DNA from: Rhodocyclaceae bacterium
GTDB lineage: Bacteria > Pseudomonadota > Gammaproteobacteria > Burkholderiales > Rhodocyclaceae
Length of the DNA: 21,118 bases
Assembly (NCBI GenBank): GCA_018262875.1
Contig: JADFDL010000007.1
Span: 1-21,118, forward strand
Direction of reading: 5' to 3'
Shown here: positions 1-8,200 of the stretch, in pieces
Numbering within the stretch: the first letter of the stretch is position 1
Layout: each line of letters begins with the position of its first letter
Position numbers and translations under genes: made by a program
Notes under the pieces: generated by a model
Seen by the model: the letters and a program-made list of their open reading frames with translations, nothing else
Databases searched by the model: none
What the model was told of the DNA's origin: nothing

Positions 1-426
1 GACGAGACCGGCTGGGCCACCCTCGGCCCGTACGTCGCCATGGCCGGGGCCGATGAAGGCTATCTCGAGCGCGCCAAGGCCCGCGAGCTGGAAACCATCC
101 GCAAGCGCCGCGCCCAGTATTCGCCGCTGCACCCGCCCATCGATCCGGCTGGCCGCATCGTCATCGTCATAGACGACGGGCTGGCCACCGGCTCGACCAT
201 GCTCGCCGCCCTGCATGCCCTGCGCCAGCGCGCGCCGCAGAAGCTGGTCTGCGCCGTGCCGGTGGCGCCGCCCGACACGCTGGAGAAGGTCGGGGAACAG
301 GCCGACGAAGTCGTCTGCCTCTACGCGCCGGAGAACTTCCAGGCCGTCGGCCAGTTCTACGCCGACTTCGGCCAGGTCGAGGACGACGAAGTGATTGCCC
401 TGTTATCTGAAAGGAAGAAGCCATGA
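1..426 (+). CDS. Phosphoribosyltransferase family protein, 5' end outside window
   Basis: The reading frame is open from base 1, so the N-terminus lies outside the window and 141 C-terminal residues are visible. The key motif is the PRPP-binding loop at visible residues 54-67, VIVIDDGLATGSTM: hydrophobic strand, paired Asp residues, then a Gly/Thr-rich turn. This is typical of type I phosphoribosyltransferases, which transfer phosphoribose from PRPP to a base or related acceptor. The family of stand-alone bacterial proteins of this kind has poorly known substrates, so no specific reaction is assigned. A Lys/Arg-rich helix lies before the loop. The stop codon overlaps the next start by four bases (ATGA), which suggests translational coupling in a rightward operon with the lipoprotein, photolyase and cupin genes. 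An ATG at 40 is in frame but would remove conserved N-terminal sequence, so it is not taken as the start. Confidence 0.85.
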   Translation, partial: DETGWATLGPYVAMAGADEGYLERAKARELETIRKRRAQYSPLHPPIDPAGRIVIVIDDGLATGSTMLAALHALRQRAPQKLVCAVPVAPPDTLEKVGEQADEVVCLYAPENFQAVGQFYADFGQVEDDEVIALLSERKKP

Positions 427-623
427 GAACACTGATCGTGCTGTTCGCCGCCGCGCTGGCCGCCTGCGGCGTCTCCGAAACCGCCACCGTCGCCGCGACT
501 GCCGGCGCCGCCAAGGCCAAGGAGGCCGAACAGGCGAAGAACGCCCCGGCACAGGTGCAGGGTAAGCTCGACGAATCGTTCAAGCAGGCGGAACAAAAGC
601 GCGAAGGCGCCGACGCGCGCTGA
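423..623 (+). CDS. Small putative lipoprotein, 66 aa
   Basis: The protein begins with a short basic N-region (MRT), a hydrophobic stretch and a lipobox, L12-A13-A14-C15, so signal peptidase II processing and a lipid-anchored Cys15 are predicted. The mature part is about 52 residues, rich in Ala, Lys, Glu and Gln, and probably helical. No enzyme motif is visible and I do not recognise a named family. The start overlaps the upstream phosphoribosyltransferase stop by four bases. The stop shares one base with the photolyase start (TGATG), so the gene is embedded in the operon. Both junctions and the clean lipobox argue that it is real despite its size. Its role is unknown. Confidence 0.75.
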   Translation: MRTLIVLFAAALAACGVSETATVAATAGAAKAKEAEQAKNAPAQVQGKLDESFKQAEQKREGADAR

Positions 624-2041
624 TGGCGGGTGCGCTCGCCTGGTTCCGCCGCGACCTGCGGCTCGACGACAACGCCGCGCTCGGCAGGGCGCTCGCCAAT
701 GCAGAGCGTGTCTTCTGCGCCTTCGTCTTCGACACCGAGATCCTCGATGCGCTCGAATCGCGCGCCGACCGGCGCGTGGATTTCATCCGGCACTCGGTGC
801 ACGAACTGCGCGAGCGGCTGCGCGCGGCTGGCGGCGACCTGATCGTCCTGCACGGCCGCGCACGCGAGGAGGTGCCGCGCCTGGCCGCTACGCTCGGCGT
901 CGATGCGGTGGTGGCGGCGGAGGACTACGAACCGGCGGCGGTGGCGCGAGACGCCGAGGTGGCGGACAGGTTGCGCGCCGACGGCATCGGCTTCACCACC
1001 GTCAAGGACACCGTCGTCTTCGCCGGGAGCGAGTTGCTGACGCAGGCCGGGCGGCCGTTCACCGTCTTCACGCCCTACAGGAACGCCTGGCTGAAACTCG
1101 TCAGCGAGGCGGAGCTCGCGCCGCGTCTGGCGCGGGAAGACCTGAAGCATCTCGCGCCGCCGCCCATGGCCACGCGCCTGCCGGAACTGCGCGAGCTGGG
1201 CTTCGAACCCACCGACCTGGCCGCGGCCGGGCTGCGGCCGGGAGAGCAGGGCGCGCGGGCAACCTTCGAGGCCTTCCTCGCGCGCATCGACGCATATGCG
1301 GACACGCGCGACTTCCCGGCGCTCGAAGCCACCTCGGGGCTGGCCACGCACAACCGCTTCGGCACGATCTCCATCCGCCGGCTGGTGCGCGCGGCGCGCG
1401 ATCGCCGTACTGCGGGGGCTGACTTTTGGCTCGCCGAGCTGATCTGGCGCGACTTCTTCTTCCAGGTGCTGCACCACCATCCGCAGGCCGCGCAGGAAGC
1501 CTTCCGGGCCGAGTTCGCGCGCATCGCATGGCCGAACGACGAAACCCTTTTCGCGGCCTGGCGCGAGGGGCGCACCGGCTATCCCCTCGTCGACGCCGCC
1601 ATGCGCCAGTTGAACAGCACCGGCAACATGCACAACCGCCTGCGCATGGTCGCCGCCTCGTTCCTCGTCAAGGACCTGCTGGTGGACTGGCGCCGGGGCG
1701 AGCAATATTTCGCGGCGCAACTGAATGACTTCGACCTCGCCGCCAACAACGGCAACTGGCAGTGGGCGGCGTCGACCGGCTGCGACGCGCAGCCGTACTT
1801 CCGCATCTTCAACCCGGTGGCGCAGTCGGAGAAATTCGATGCGCAGGGAACGTTCATCCGCCGCTGGGTGCCGGAACTGGCGAAGGTGCCGGCGAAATCC
1901 ATCCACGCGCCGTGGAAATTGAGTCCTGCCGAACAAGCCGCCTGCGGCTGCGTCATCGGCCGCGACTATCCCGCGCCCGTCGTCGACCACGCCGTCCAGC
2001 GCGAACGCGCCCTGGCCCTCTACAAGAAAGCCCGCCCATGA
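623..2041 (+). CDS. phrB: Deoxyribodipyrimidine photolyase, class I CPD type
   Basis: This 472-residue protein has the usual class I photolyase length. It would use blue/near-UV light and reduced FAD to split cyclobutane pyrimidine dimers in DNA. The N-terminal alpha/beta antenna domain (about 1-130) starts with the typical [11 protein letters not shown]. The helical FAD-binding domain (about 200-470) carries ELIWRDFF (272-279), the segment around [12 protein letters not shown] (319-330), NMHNRLRM (335-342) and [11 protein letters not shown] (376-386). The last holds tryptophans of the electron-transfer region. [14 protein letters not shown] (393-406) follows. No truncation or frameshift is seen. 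The ATG at 623 shares a base with the preceding stop, and the gene's own stop overlaps the cupin start by four bases. A cryptochrome-like role cannot be excluded from sequence alone, but the motifs fit photolyase best. Confidence 0.96.
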   Translation: MAGALAWFRRDLRLDDNAALGRALANAERVFCAFVFDTEILDALESRADRRVDFIRHSVHELRERLRAAGGDLIVLHGRAREEVPRLAATLGVDAVVAAEDYEPAAVARDAEVADRLRADGIGFTTVKDTVVFAGSELLTQAGRPFTVFTPYRNAWLKLVSEAELAPRLAREDLKHLAPPPMATRLPELRELGFEPTDLAAAGLRPGEQGARATFEAFLARIDAYADTRDFPALEATSGLATHNRFGTISIRRLVRAARDRRTAGADFWLAELIWRDFFFQVLHHHPQAAQEAFRAEFARIAWPNDETLFAAWREGRTGYPLVDAAMRQLNSTGNMHNRLRMVAASFLVKDLLVDWRRGEQYFAAQLNDFDLAANNGNWQWAASTGCDAQPYFRIFNPVAQSEKFDAQGTFIRRWVPELAKVPAKSIHAPWKLSPAEQAACGCVIGRDYPAPVVDHAVQRERALALYKKARP

Positions 2042-2394
2042 AAACCCGCCTCGCCGACATTCCCGCCTACGTGACGAAAGACGGCTCCGAAATCCGCGAA
2101 CTGATGCACCCCGAGCAGCACGGCAACCGCGCCCAGAGCCTGGCCGAGGCCGTCGTGCCGGCCGGCGCGCGCACGCTGCTGCACCGGCACCTGACGAGCG
2201 AAGAGCTCTATCACGTCACCGCCGGCGAGGGTATCCTGACCCTCGCCGGCGAGACATTCAAAGTCAGTCCCGGCGATACGGTGCTGATTCCCCCCGGCAC
2301 GCCGCACTGCATCGAGGCCACCGGCGCGGAGGCGCTGCACATCCTCTGCTGCTGCAGCCCGGCCTACCGGCACGAGGAAACGGAAATTCTTTGA
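2038..2394 (+). CDS. Cupin domain protein, 118 aa
   Basis: A single-domain cupin of typical small size. Cupin motif 1 is visible as [14 protein letters not shown] with probable metal ligands H49, H51 and E55/E56. It is followed by [13 protein letters not shown]. Motif 2 is [17 protein letters not shown] with the third histidine at H90. These residues normally hold a divalent metal in a beta-barrel. Function in small stand-alone cupins ranges from sugar isomerase-like to sensory, so no reaction is assigned. Three consecutive cysteines near the C-terminus (104-106) are unusual. The frame is open far upstream inside the photolyase gene, but ATG 2038 overlaps the photolyase stop (ATGA) and gives a normal cupin N-terminus. 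It is translationally coupled to the photolyase gene, and the channel gene begins 20 bases after its stop. Confidence 0.9.
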   Translation: MKTRLADIPAYVTKDGSEIRELMHPEQHGNRAQSLAEAVVPAGARTLLHRHLTSEELYHVTAGEGILTLAGETFKVSPGDTVLIPPGTPHCIEATGAEALHILCCCSPAYRHEETEIL

Positions 2395-2400
2395 ACCATG

Positions 2401-2407
2401 AGAGGAG
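2401..2407 (+). promoter_or_regulatory. Ribosome binding site deciding the channel gene start
   Basis: AGAGGAG lies seven bases before ATG 2415 and supports that start over an in-frame TTG at 2391, which overlaps the cupin stop and has no comparable signal. Confidence 0.7.
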
Positions 2408-2414
2408 AAACAAC

Positions 2415-3239
2415 ATGAACGCGGAGACGCTTGCAAGCATTCAGGAAACCGTCGTCAGCACGGCGACGGACCTCGGCATCAAGGTCCTGGCGGCGATTGC
2501 CTTCTGGGTGATCGGCCGCTGGCTGATCGGCGTCGCCGTCGGCATGGTGCGCCGCGCGCTCGAGAAGCAGAAGGTCGATCCCACCGTCCTGCGCTATGTC
2601 GGCTCGATCGTCACCGTCACCCTGAACATCCTGCTGGTCATCGGCATCCTCGGCTACTTCGGCTTCCAGACGACGACCTTCGCCGCCCTGATCGCCGCCG
2701 CCGGCATCGCCATCGGCGCCGCCTGGGCCGGGTTGCTGGCCAACTTCGCCGCCGGCGCCTTCATCATCGTGCTGCGCCCGTTCAAGGTCGGCGACTTCGT
2801 CACGGCGGGGGGCATCACCGGCACCATCACGGAAATCGGCCTGTTCGCGACCACCATCAACACGCCGGACAACGTTTCGACCGTGGTCGGCAACAACCGC
2901 ATCTTCGCCGACACCATCCAGAACTTCACCAACAATCCCTATCGCCGCGTCGACCTGAAGTGCCAGCTCTCCGGCGCCGCGGACCATCGCGCCGCCATGC
3001 AATTGCTGCGCGAGAAGGTCGGGGCGATTTCCAATGTGCTGTCCCAGCCCGCCGTGGACGTGGAGATTCTCGATTTCACCCTGGTCGGGCCGGTGCTGGC
3101 GGTGCGCCCGTACTGCAACAACGATCACTACTGGCAGGTGTACTTCGACACCAACCGCGTCATCCGCGAGGCGCTGGCGGAGGCCGGCTTCCCGGCACCG
3201 ATCCCCGCGCAGAACGTGATCGTCACGCAGTCGGCATAG
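2415..3239 (+). CDS. mscS: MscS-family small-conductance mechanosensitive channel
   Basis: A 274-residue protein close to the length of E. coli MscS. It should form a heptameric inner-membrane channel that opens under membrane tension and releases solutes on hypo-osmotic shock. Three membrane segments are visible: about 18-42, 62-82, and the Gly/Ala-rich pore helix about 88-120 (AAAGIAIGAAWAGLLANFAAG). The family signature RPFKVGDFV follows at 121-129, at the entry to the beta domain. The cytoplasmic part includes IGLFATTINTPDNV and the N-N-R segment near 160. The C-terminal alpha/beta domain runs to residue 274. It is the last gene of the rightward cluster, ahead of a convergent hairpin. Its functional tie to photolyase and cupin is unclear. 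Confidence 0.95.
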   Translation: MNAETLASIQETVVSTATDLGIKVLAAIAFWVIGRWLIGVAVGMVRRALEKQKVDPTVLRYVGSIVTVTLNILLVIGILGYFGFQTTTFAALIAAAGIAIGAAWAGLLANFAAGAFIIVLRPFKVGDFVTAGGITGTITEIGLFATTINTPDNVSTVVGNNRIFADTIQNFTNNPYRRVDLKCQLSGAADHRAAMQLLREKVGAISNVLSQPAVDVEILDFTLVGPVLAVRPYCNNDHYWQVYFDTNRVIREALAEAGFPAPIPAQNVIVTQSA

Positions 3240-3279
3240 ATTTCAATTTGGGAAAGTGAATTCCGGCGACGCCCGCAGG

Positions 3280-3291
3280 CCCCCTTGGGGG
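3280..3291. terminator. GC hairpin between convergent genes
   Basis: Five C residues, TT, then six G residues form a short stem with a tiny loop in the 57-base gap between the channel gene and the leftward DUF3301 gene. There is no T-tract on either side, so intrinsic termination is only a suggestion. The surrounding G/C runs may be a dispersed intergenic repeat. Confidence 0.3.
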
Positions 3292-3296
3292 GACGC

Positions 3297-3638
3297 TCAA
3301 TGCAGCATCAAATCCGACGGCACCGGCCTCAGACCGATATTGAGGACCAACACCCGGTGGCCGAGCAGCACCACGCTGCCGTTGCGCCGGTTGTCGCCGG
3401 TGTCGCTGTACTCGAAGGCATAGACGCGCCGCAGCAGGAGGCGGCCGTCCTCGCCGCGCGCCGGCTTCAGGCCGGCTATGGCGACCGTGTCGTCGAGGAG
3501 TTGCAATCCCTCGGACTGGCAGGCCGTCCGCGCGGCGGCGATACCGATATCCCTTGCCTTGAGACTGTCCAGCCAGAGCCAGAAGCCGCCGGCCAGGATC
3601 AGCAGGCCGAACAACTCCAGCACGGGCAGGCCGCTCAT
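3297..3638 (-). CDS. DUF3301 domain membrane protein, 113 aa
   Basis: The N-terminal 25 residues contain a single hydrophobic segment (about 5-23, rich in Leu, Gly and Trp). The following WLDSLKARDIGIAAARTAC and LQLLDDTVAI patterns match what I recall of the DUF3301 family. That family consists of roughly 100-residue, single-pass proteins common in beta- and gammaproteobacteria, without a known function. The rest is beta-rich and basic (RRVYAFEYSDTGDNRRNGSVVLLG), probably a small soluble domain. The start ATG overlaps the stop of the upstream cysteine/histidine protein by four bases, so the two are translationally coupled. The stop sits next to a convergent hairpin. Family assignment is from pattern recall. 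Confidence 0.85.
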   Translation of the reverse strand: MSGLPVLELFGLLILAGGFWLWLDSLKARDIGIAAARTACQSEGLQLLDDTVAIAGLKPARGEDGRLLLRRVYAFEYSDTGDNRRNGSVVLLGHRVLVLNIGLRPVPSDLMLH

Positions 3639-3856
3639 CGGTTGGAATTTTGCATCAGCCTCGCTTTGCTTTGCGCGTCAGCCTTGTTTTCGGCGCTGAC
3701 GCGCTTGCCGAAGCCGTCGCGCTCGGCGGTGCTCCGCTTCGTCGCCTGGATGCTCCTGATGCAACGCCAGCGTTTGCCGGCCTTGGTTTCGATCTGCCGC
3801 ATCTCCGCCCTCGGGTGGTGGATGCCGCAGTGATAGCAGTAGGCGGTTTCGCTCAT
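3635..3856 (-). CDS. Small Cys/His protein, possible zinc-binding, 73 aa
   Basis: The N-terminal half has C7-x-x-C10 followed by H13 and H14, and then C32, in the context AYCYHCGIHHP and KRWRCIRSI. This could be one small zinc site of the CxxC/H/C kind. The C-terminal half is hydrophilic and strongly basic (many Lys, Arg, Gln, Asn) and may be disordered. I do not recognise a named family. The gene lies 30 bases downstream of the dodecin gene and its stop overlaps the DUF3301 start (ATGA), so a three-gene leftward operon is likely. Nucleic acid binding would be a guess from charge alone. Confidence 0.7.
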   Translation of the reverse strand: MSETAYCYHCGIHHPRAEMRQIETKAGKRWRCIRSIQATKRSTAERDGFGKRVSAENKADAQSKARLMQNSNR

Positions 3857-3886
3857 CTATGCCCTGGTCTTTCGTCGCGTCCGGAA

Positions 3887-4120
3887 TCAGTCTTCGTACT
3901 TGAACGACATCGACACGCGCGCCCGGTAGGCAATCACCTTGCCGCCTTCGATTTTCATGTCGAGCTTGGTGATTTCGGCGACGCGCAGGTTGCGCAGGGT
4001 CTTGGCAGCCGCTTCGACGGCGGCGCGGGCGGCATCCTCCCACGAGGTCGGGCTGGAGCCGACCACCTCGACGATCTTGTAGACGGTTTCCGCGGATTTC
4101 TTCGATGATTTCTTGGCCAT
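3887..4120 (-). CDS. Dodecin family flavin-binding protein, 77 aa
   Basis: Dodecins are tiny proteins that assemble into hollow dodecamers and store or shield flavins or related cofactors. The sequence shows the expected pattern: VYKIVEVVGSSPTSWEDA (13-30) with the conserved Trp27 that stacks on the flavin. The helix AARAAVEAAAKTLRNLRVAEI and strands ending in AYRARVSMSFKYE follow. The frame is open to an ATG at 4183, but ATG 4120 is preceded at 4127-4132 by AGGAGA and gives the family's normal length plus a short Lys/Ser-rich N-terminal extension (MAKKSSKKSAE). It is the first gene of a leftward group and is transcribed divergently from the DUF3616 gene. A flavin-dependent photolyase lies about 2 kb away, but no link is shown. 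Confidence 0.93.
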   Translation of the reverse strand: MAKKSSKKSAETVYKIVEVVGSSPTSWEDAARAAVEAAAKTLRNLRVAEITKLDMKIEGGKVIAYRARVSMSFKYED

Positions 4121-4178
4121 TTCAAGTCTCCTGGTAGTTCGATATCGTGGCGGTCCGGCGCCTTGCGGACCGTGTCCG

Positions 4179-4207
4179 ATCATAGCCCTTTTGGGCGGTT
4201 TCAGGCA
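4179..4207 (-). promoter_or_regulatory. Candidate promoter for the dodecin gene
   Basis: On the minus strand TATGAT (4184-4179) is a good -10 element about 60 bases before the dodecin start. The hexamer 17 bases upstream is TGCCTG, a poor -35, so this is tentative. Confidence 0.3.
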
Positions 4208-4263
4208 GGGGCTCCTTTGTTAGGATAGGCGACCTGGCCGCACGAGGACACAAGGGATACCGC

Positions 4264-5181
4264 ATGACCCTGAACAGCACGCCCGAATTTCGCACCCTGA
4301 CCGGCCTTTACGAGCCGTCCGCCATCCAGCAGCTTCCCGATGGGCGTTTCCTCGTCCTCGAAGATGAAAAGGAGCACCCGTTCAGCCTGATCACGATCGG
4401 TTCCGACGGCACGGTCGCCAGCACCTCGCTGCGCCCGGGGCCGCAGGAATCTGCCGAGGCCTTCCGGAAGCTGAACGATCTCGAAGGCATCACCCTCGAC
4501 CGGGCTGGCCATGTCTACGCCATCACCTCGCATTCGCGCGATGGCGACGGCGAGGAGAAGGCGTCCCGCGAAAGGCTGCTCCGCTTCCGCATCGAGGGTG
4601 ACCGCGCGGTCGCGCCGAAGGTGTCGAACGCGCTGAAACCCGCCCTGCTGGCGGCGCACCCCGTGCTGGCCGCCGCAGCGGAGATACGCGACGTCAAGGC
4701 CGGCGGCGGGCTGAACATCGAGGCGCTCGACCTCAGTCCGGACGCGCAGCGCCTGCTGATTGGCTTTCGCAGTCCCTTGCCCGGCAAGCGGGCCCTCGTC
4801 GCCTGCGTCGAGAATCCCTCGGCGATCTTCGAGTCGGGCGAGGCGCCTCGCATCTCGGCCAGGCTGGAAACCCTGGACCTCGACGGCAACGGGATTCGCA
4901 GCATGTCCTGGTTTCCCTGCCTCGACGGATACCTCCTCATCGGCGGGCCGGTCGCGCGCGAACCCGTCCAATTCCAGCTCTGGTTCTGGAGCGGCCATCC
5001 CGGCGCGCCGGCACGCCGTGTCACGATTCCCGGCCTGCCGGGCCTGGAAAGGGCCGAGGGGATCTGTCCGGCGGTGATCGATGGTCGCCAGTGGATCGTG
5101 ATCGTCAGCGATGACGGCGATCGGAAGGAAGGACGCTACGCCCGTTTCCTGCTGCTCGATGCCAGCCAGATTGAGCAATAA
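4264..5181 (+). CDS. DUF3616 domain protein, 305 aa
   Basis: The sequence matches what I recall of DUF3616 proteins, which look like beta-propeller or phytase-like folds and have no settled function. Features that support this are YEPSAIQQLPDGRFLVLEDE near the N-terminus, LNDLEGITLDRAGHVYAITS (about 76-95), GGGLNIEALDLSPDAQRLLIGFRSPL in the middle, and RAEGICPAVIDG with IVIVSDDGDRKEGRYARFLLL at the end. These short strand-turn-strand units with DG turns are what a propeller would give. There is no signal peptide, so a cytoplasmic location is predicted. ATG 4264 has AAGGGAT nearby at 4252-4258. The gene is monocistronic: divergent from dodecin and convergent with the glucan synthase gene. Confidence 0.85.
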   Translation: MTLNSTPEFRTLTGLYEPSAIQQLPDGRFLVLEDEKEHPFSLITIGSDGTVASTSLRPGPQESAEAFRKLNDLEGITLDRAGHVYAITSHSRDGDGEEKASRERLLRFRIEGDRAVAPKVSNALKPALLAAHPVLAAAAEIRDVKAGGGLNIEALDLSPDAQRLLIGFRSPLPGKRALVACVENPSAIFESGEAPRISARLETLDLDGNGIRSMSWFPCLDGYLLIGGPVAREPVQFQLWFWSGHPGAPARRVTIPGLPGLERAEGICPAVIDGRQWIVIVSDDGDRKEGRYARFLLLDASQIEQ

Positions 5182-5190
5182 AATACGAAT

Positions 5191-5230
5191 TTAAAAAATG
5201 TTTAATCATATAGATAAGAACGTTTTTTAA
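5191..5230. terminator. A+T-only-like stem-loop, candidate bidirectional terminator
   Basis: TTAAAAAATGTT (5191-5202) pairs with AACGTTTTTTAA (5219-5230): 12 pairs including one G-U, with a 16-base loop. Either strand would place six U residues in the 3' arm. It lies between two convergent genes in a patch with only 12 G/C in 70 bases (5181-5250). Termination is inferred, since a GC-rich stem is missing. Confidence 0.45.
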
Positions 5231-5244
5231 TGTGATTTATCACA
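5231..5244. promoter_or_regulatory. Short palindrome TGTGAT-TT-ATCACA
   Basis: A perfect six-base inverted repeat separated by TT. It resembles half-sites of the CRP/FNR superfamily, but the TGTGA and TCACA halves are four bases apart where CRP sites have six. It also lies between two gene ends and not at a gene start. It may be a binding site, or simply part of the A+T-rich intergenic patch. Confidence 0.25.
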
Positions 5245-5290
5245 AATAAAAGAGTCATCCGCGAAGGACTGGAGCGCCCCTGCTGCGAGC

Positions 5291-8200
5291 TTATTCTGCC
5301 GGGATGCTGATCTCCACCGTGTGTTCCCGACGGTCGTCCACCAAGGGAATCGCCTGGCCGTCCTGCCCGACGCCGTCTACTGTCAGCCGCGCTCCGCCAC
5401 GTTTTTCGCTACCTTCTTTGCCGGCGCCGGTTTGCACGATGGCGATGTGGTAGACCGTCTCCCGGTAGCGGTAGTGGATCTTCAGCGCGTTCCAGTGCGC
5501 CGGCAGGCAGGGCGCGACATGCAGCCGGTCCGCCTCCAGCCGCAGGCCGAGGAGGGATTCGACGATGAGCCGGTACATCCAGCCGGCCGAGCCGGTGTAC
5601 CAGCTCCAGCCGCCGCGGCCGGTGTGGGGCGCCACCGCGTAGACGTCGGCGGCAATGACGTAGGGTTCCACCTTGTAGGTCTCGATGGCTTCCCGGGAAG
5701 TCGCGTGGTTCGCCGGGTTGATCAGGGTCGCCAGTTCCCAGGCGCGCCGGCTGTCGCCCAATGCCGCGAAGGCCATGGCCGCCCAGATGGCGGCGTGGGT
5801 GTACTGGCCGCCGTTCTCGCGCACGCCCGGCACATAGCCCTTGATGTAGCCGGGGTCCATCTCCCAGCGGTCGAAGGGCGGATCGAGCAGCTGGATGAGC
5901 GCGTGGTCGCGGCGCACCAGGCGCTCGTCCACCGCCTGCATGGCCATGCGCGAGCGCCCGGCGTCGCCCGCCCCGGAGAGCACCGCCCAGCTTTGCGAGA
6001 TCGAATCGATGCGGCATTCGGGGCTGTCCGCCGAGCCGAGCGGCGTGCCGTCGTCGAACCAGGCGCGCCGATACCAGGCGCCGTCCCAGCCATGCCGCTC
6101 CAGGTTCTCGCGCAGGCGCGCGCCCTCGGTCGCGCACAGTTCGGCGAAGTCGGTGTCCTGGCGCAGGCGCGCCAGCGCGCCGAACCGGCGCAGCACTTCA
6201 TGCAGGAAGAAGCCCAGCCAGACGCTTTCCCCCTTGCCCTGGATGCCGACCCGGTTCATGCCGTCGTTCCAGTCGCCGCCGCCGATCAGCGGCAGGCCGT
6301 GCGCACCCATGGCGTCAACGCCCAGCCCGCGCCGGATGGCCAGCACGCAGTGCTGGTAGAGGTTCTCCGCGACCGCGGAACGGCCGGGCAGGTCGTAGTA
6401 GGAATCGTCCTCCGCGCTGAGCGGACGGCCCTCCAGGAAGGGGACGGGCTCGTCGAGCACGCCGCTGTCGCCGGTGCTCTGCACATAGCGGCAGGCGGCC
6501 AGGGCCAGCCACAGGTAATCGTCGGAGCAATGGGTGCGCACGCCGCGGCCGGAGGGCGGATGCCACCAGTGCTGGACATCGCCTTCGCGGAACTGGCGGC
6601 CCGCGCACAACAGCAGTTGTGCGCGCAAGAGCCGGGGCTCGGCGTGCACCAGCGCCATCGTGTCCTGCAACTGGTCGCGGAAGCCGAAGGCGCCGCCCGA
6701 CTGGTAATAGCCGCTGCGCGCCCACAGGCGGCAGGCCAGGGTCTGGTACAGCAGCCAGCCGTTGGCCAGTACGTTGAGCGACTGGTCGGGCGTGTCCACC
6801 TGGACCGCGCCGAGGGTGTGGTTCCAGTACAGCCAGACCGCTTCGAGCGCCCGCCGCGCGGCGTCGGCGCCGCGGAAGCGATGCACCAGGGAGTTTGCAT
6901 CTTCCCCACCCGCCAGGCCGAGCCTGAAGACGATCTGGCGCTCCTGCCCGTCGGCCAGGTCGAAGCCCACCTGGATTGCGGCGCAGGGATCCAGGCCGGT
7001 GCCCAGCCTGCCGGACAGGTGCGTGCGCGCCATCGCCGCCGGATTCTCCAGGCTGCCGTTGCGGCCGATGAATTCGGCGCGATCGCAGGTGACGGTGCGG
7101 TCCGCGTCGTCCACGTCGAAGAAGGCAACCCGGTCGGGAAACTCGGTGTTGTACGGGTTGCGCGCGTAGAGCGCGCTGCTGTAGGGATCGACTTCGGTGG
7201 CCACATGCATGGCCGATTTCGGCCGCAGGTCGCCCAGTACCCATTCCACGTAGCCGGTGGCGGAAAGCCGGCGTGGCCGGCCGGAGGCGTTGCGCACCTT
7301 GAGTACGGAAAACTTGACCGACGCATCCTGCGCCACATAGACCCACAGCTCCGAGCGGATGCCGCCCTCGGCATGCTCGAACACGCTGTAGCCGAAGCCG
7401 TGCCGGCTGACGTAGGGCGTCGCACCCCGTCTCGGCAGCGGCGTCGGCGACCAGAAATGACCGCTGTCCTCGTCGCGCAGGTAAAACGCTTCGCCGCTCG
7501 CGTCGGACACCGGGTCGTTGTGCCAGGGTGTGAGGCGGAACTCGTGGGCATTCTCGCCCCAGGTATAGGCCTGGCCGCTCTCCGAGATGATGCTGCCGAA
7601 GCGCGGATTGGCCAGCACGTTCGCCCAGGGCGCCGGGGTGGTCTGTGCGGGCGTGGTGGTGATGACGTATTCGCGCCCGTCCGGGGTGAAGCCGCCGATG
7701 CCGTTGGACAGGATCAGCTCGCGCGGCGGCAGTTCGAAGGCGGCAGGCAGTTCGGCGGGGTGAGGTTTACCCGGCACCAGTCGCGGCACGCGCACCCCTG
7801 CCGTGCCGGCGCGACTGACTTGTTCCGCCAGCGTGCCGCGGCTGTCGCTGAGGATGACGCGGGCGACGGTCTGGAACAGCGTGCGGTCTTCCTCCGAGAT
7901 ATGCTCCGCCGAGCGGACGAAGATGCCGCCCGGCCGGTCCATCGCCTGGGTTTCCAGGCCCACCGCCACCAGGCCGAGGATCTGGTCCTGCAGCACCTGC
8001 CGGTAACCGGCGCGGTCTTCGTTCCAGATCACCAGGTCCACCGCCAGGCCCTTCAGGCGCCAGTAGGCATGGGCCTGGATGAGCTGGCGCACCAGTTCGA
8101 TATTGGCCAGGTCGCCGATGCGCAGCAGGACGATGGGCAGGTCGCCGGAAATGGCATAGCCCCACAGGCCGGACTGCCCGCGCCGGTTGCGCATCAGCAC

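Noticed and set aside
1419..1434. Shared 14-mer CTGACTTTTGGCTC with 21081-21094
   Set aside because: A 14-base match is expected by chance in 21 kb, and the first copy codes for conserved photolyase residues.
167..1990. A 607-codon leftward frame opposite the photolyase gene
   Set aside because: It is Arg/Ala-rich and overlaps the conserved photolyase frame, with no recognisable domain.
3285..3833. A 182-codon rightward frame across the DUF3301 and Cys/His genes
   Set aside because: The leftward genes have a family match, overlapping start/stop junctions and a plausible membrane segment, so this frame is a shadow.
5231..5244. CRP operator
   Set aside because: The halves are four bases apart instead of six and the site is not upstream of any gene.
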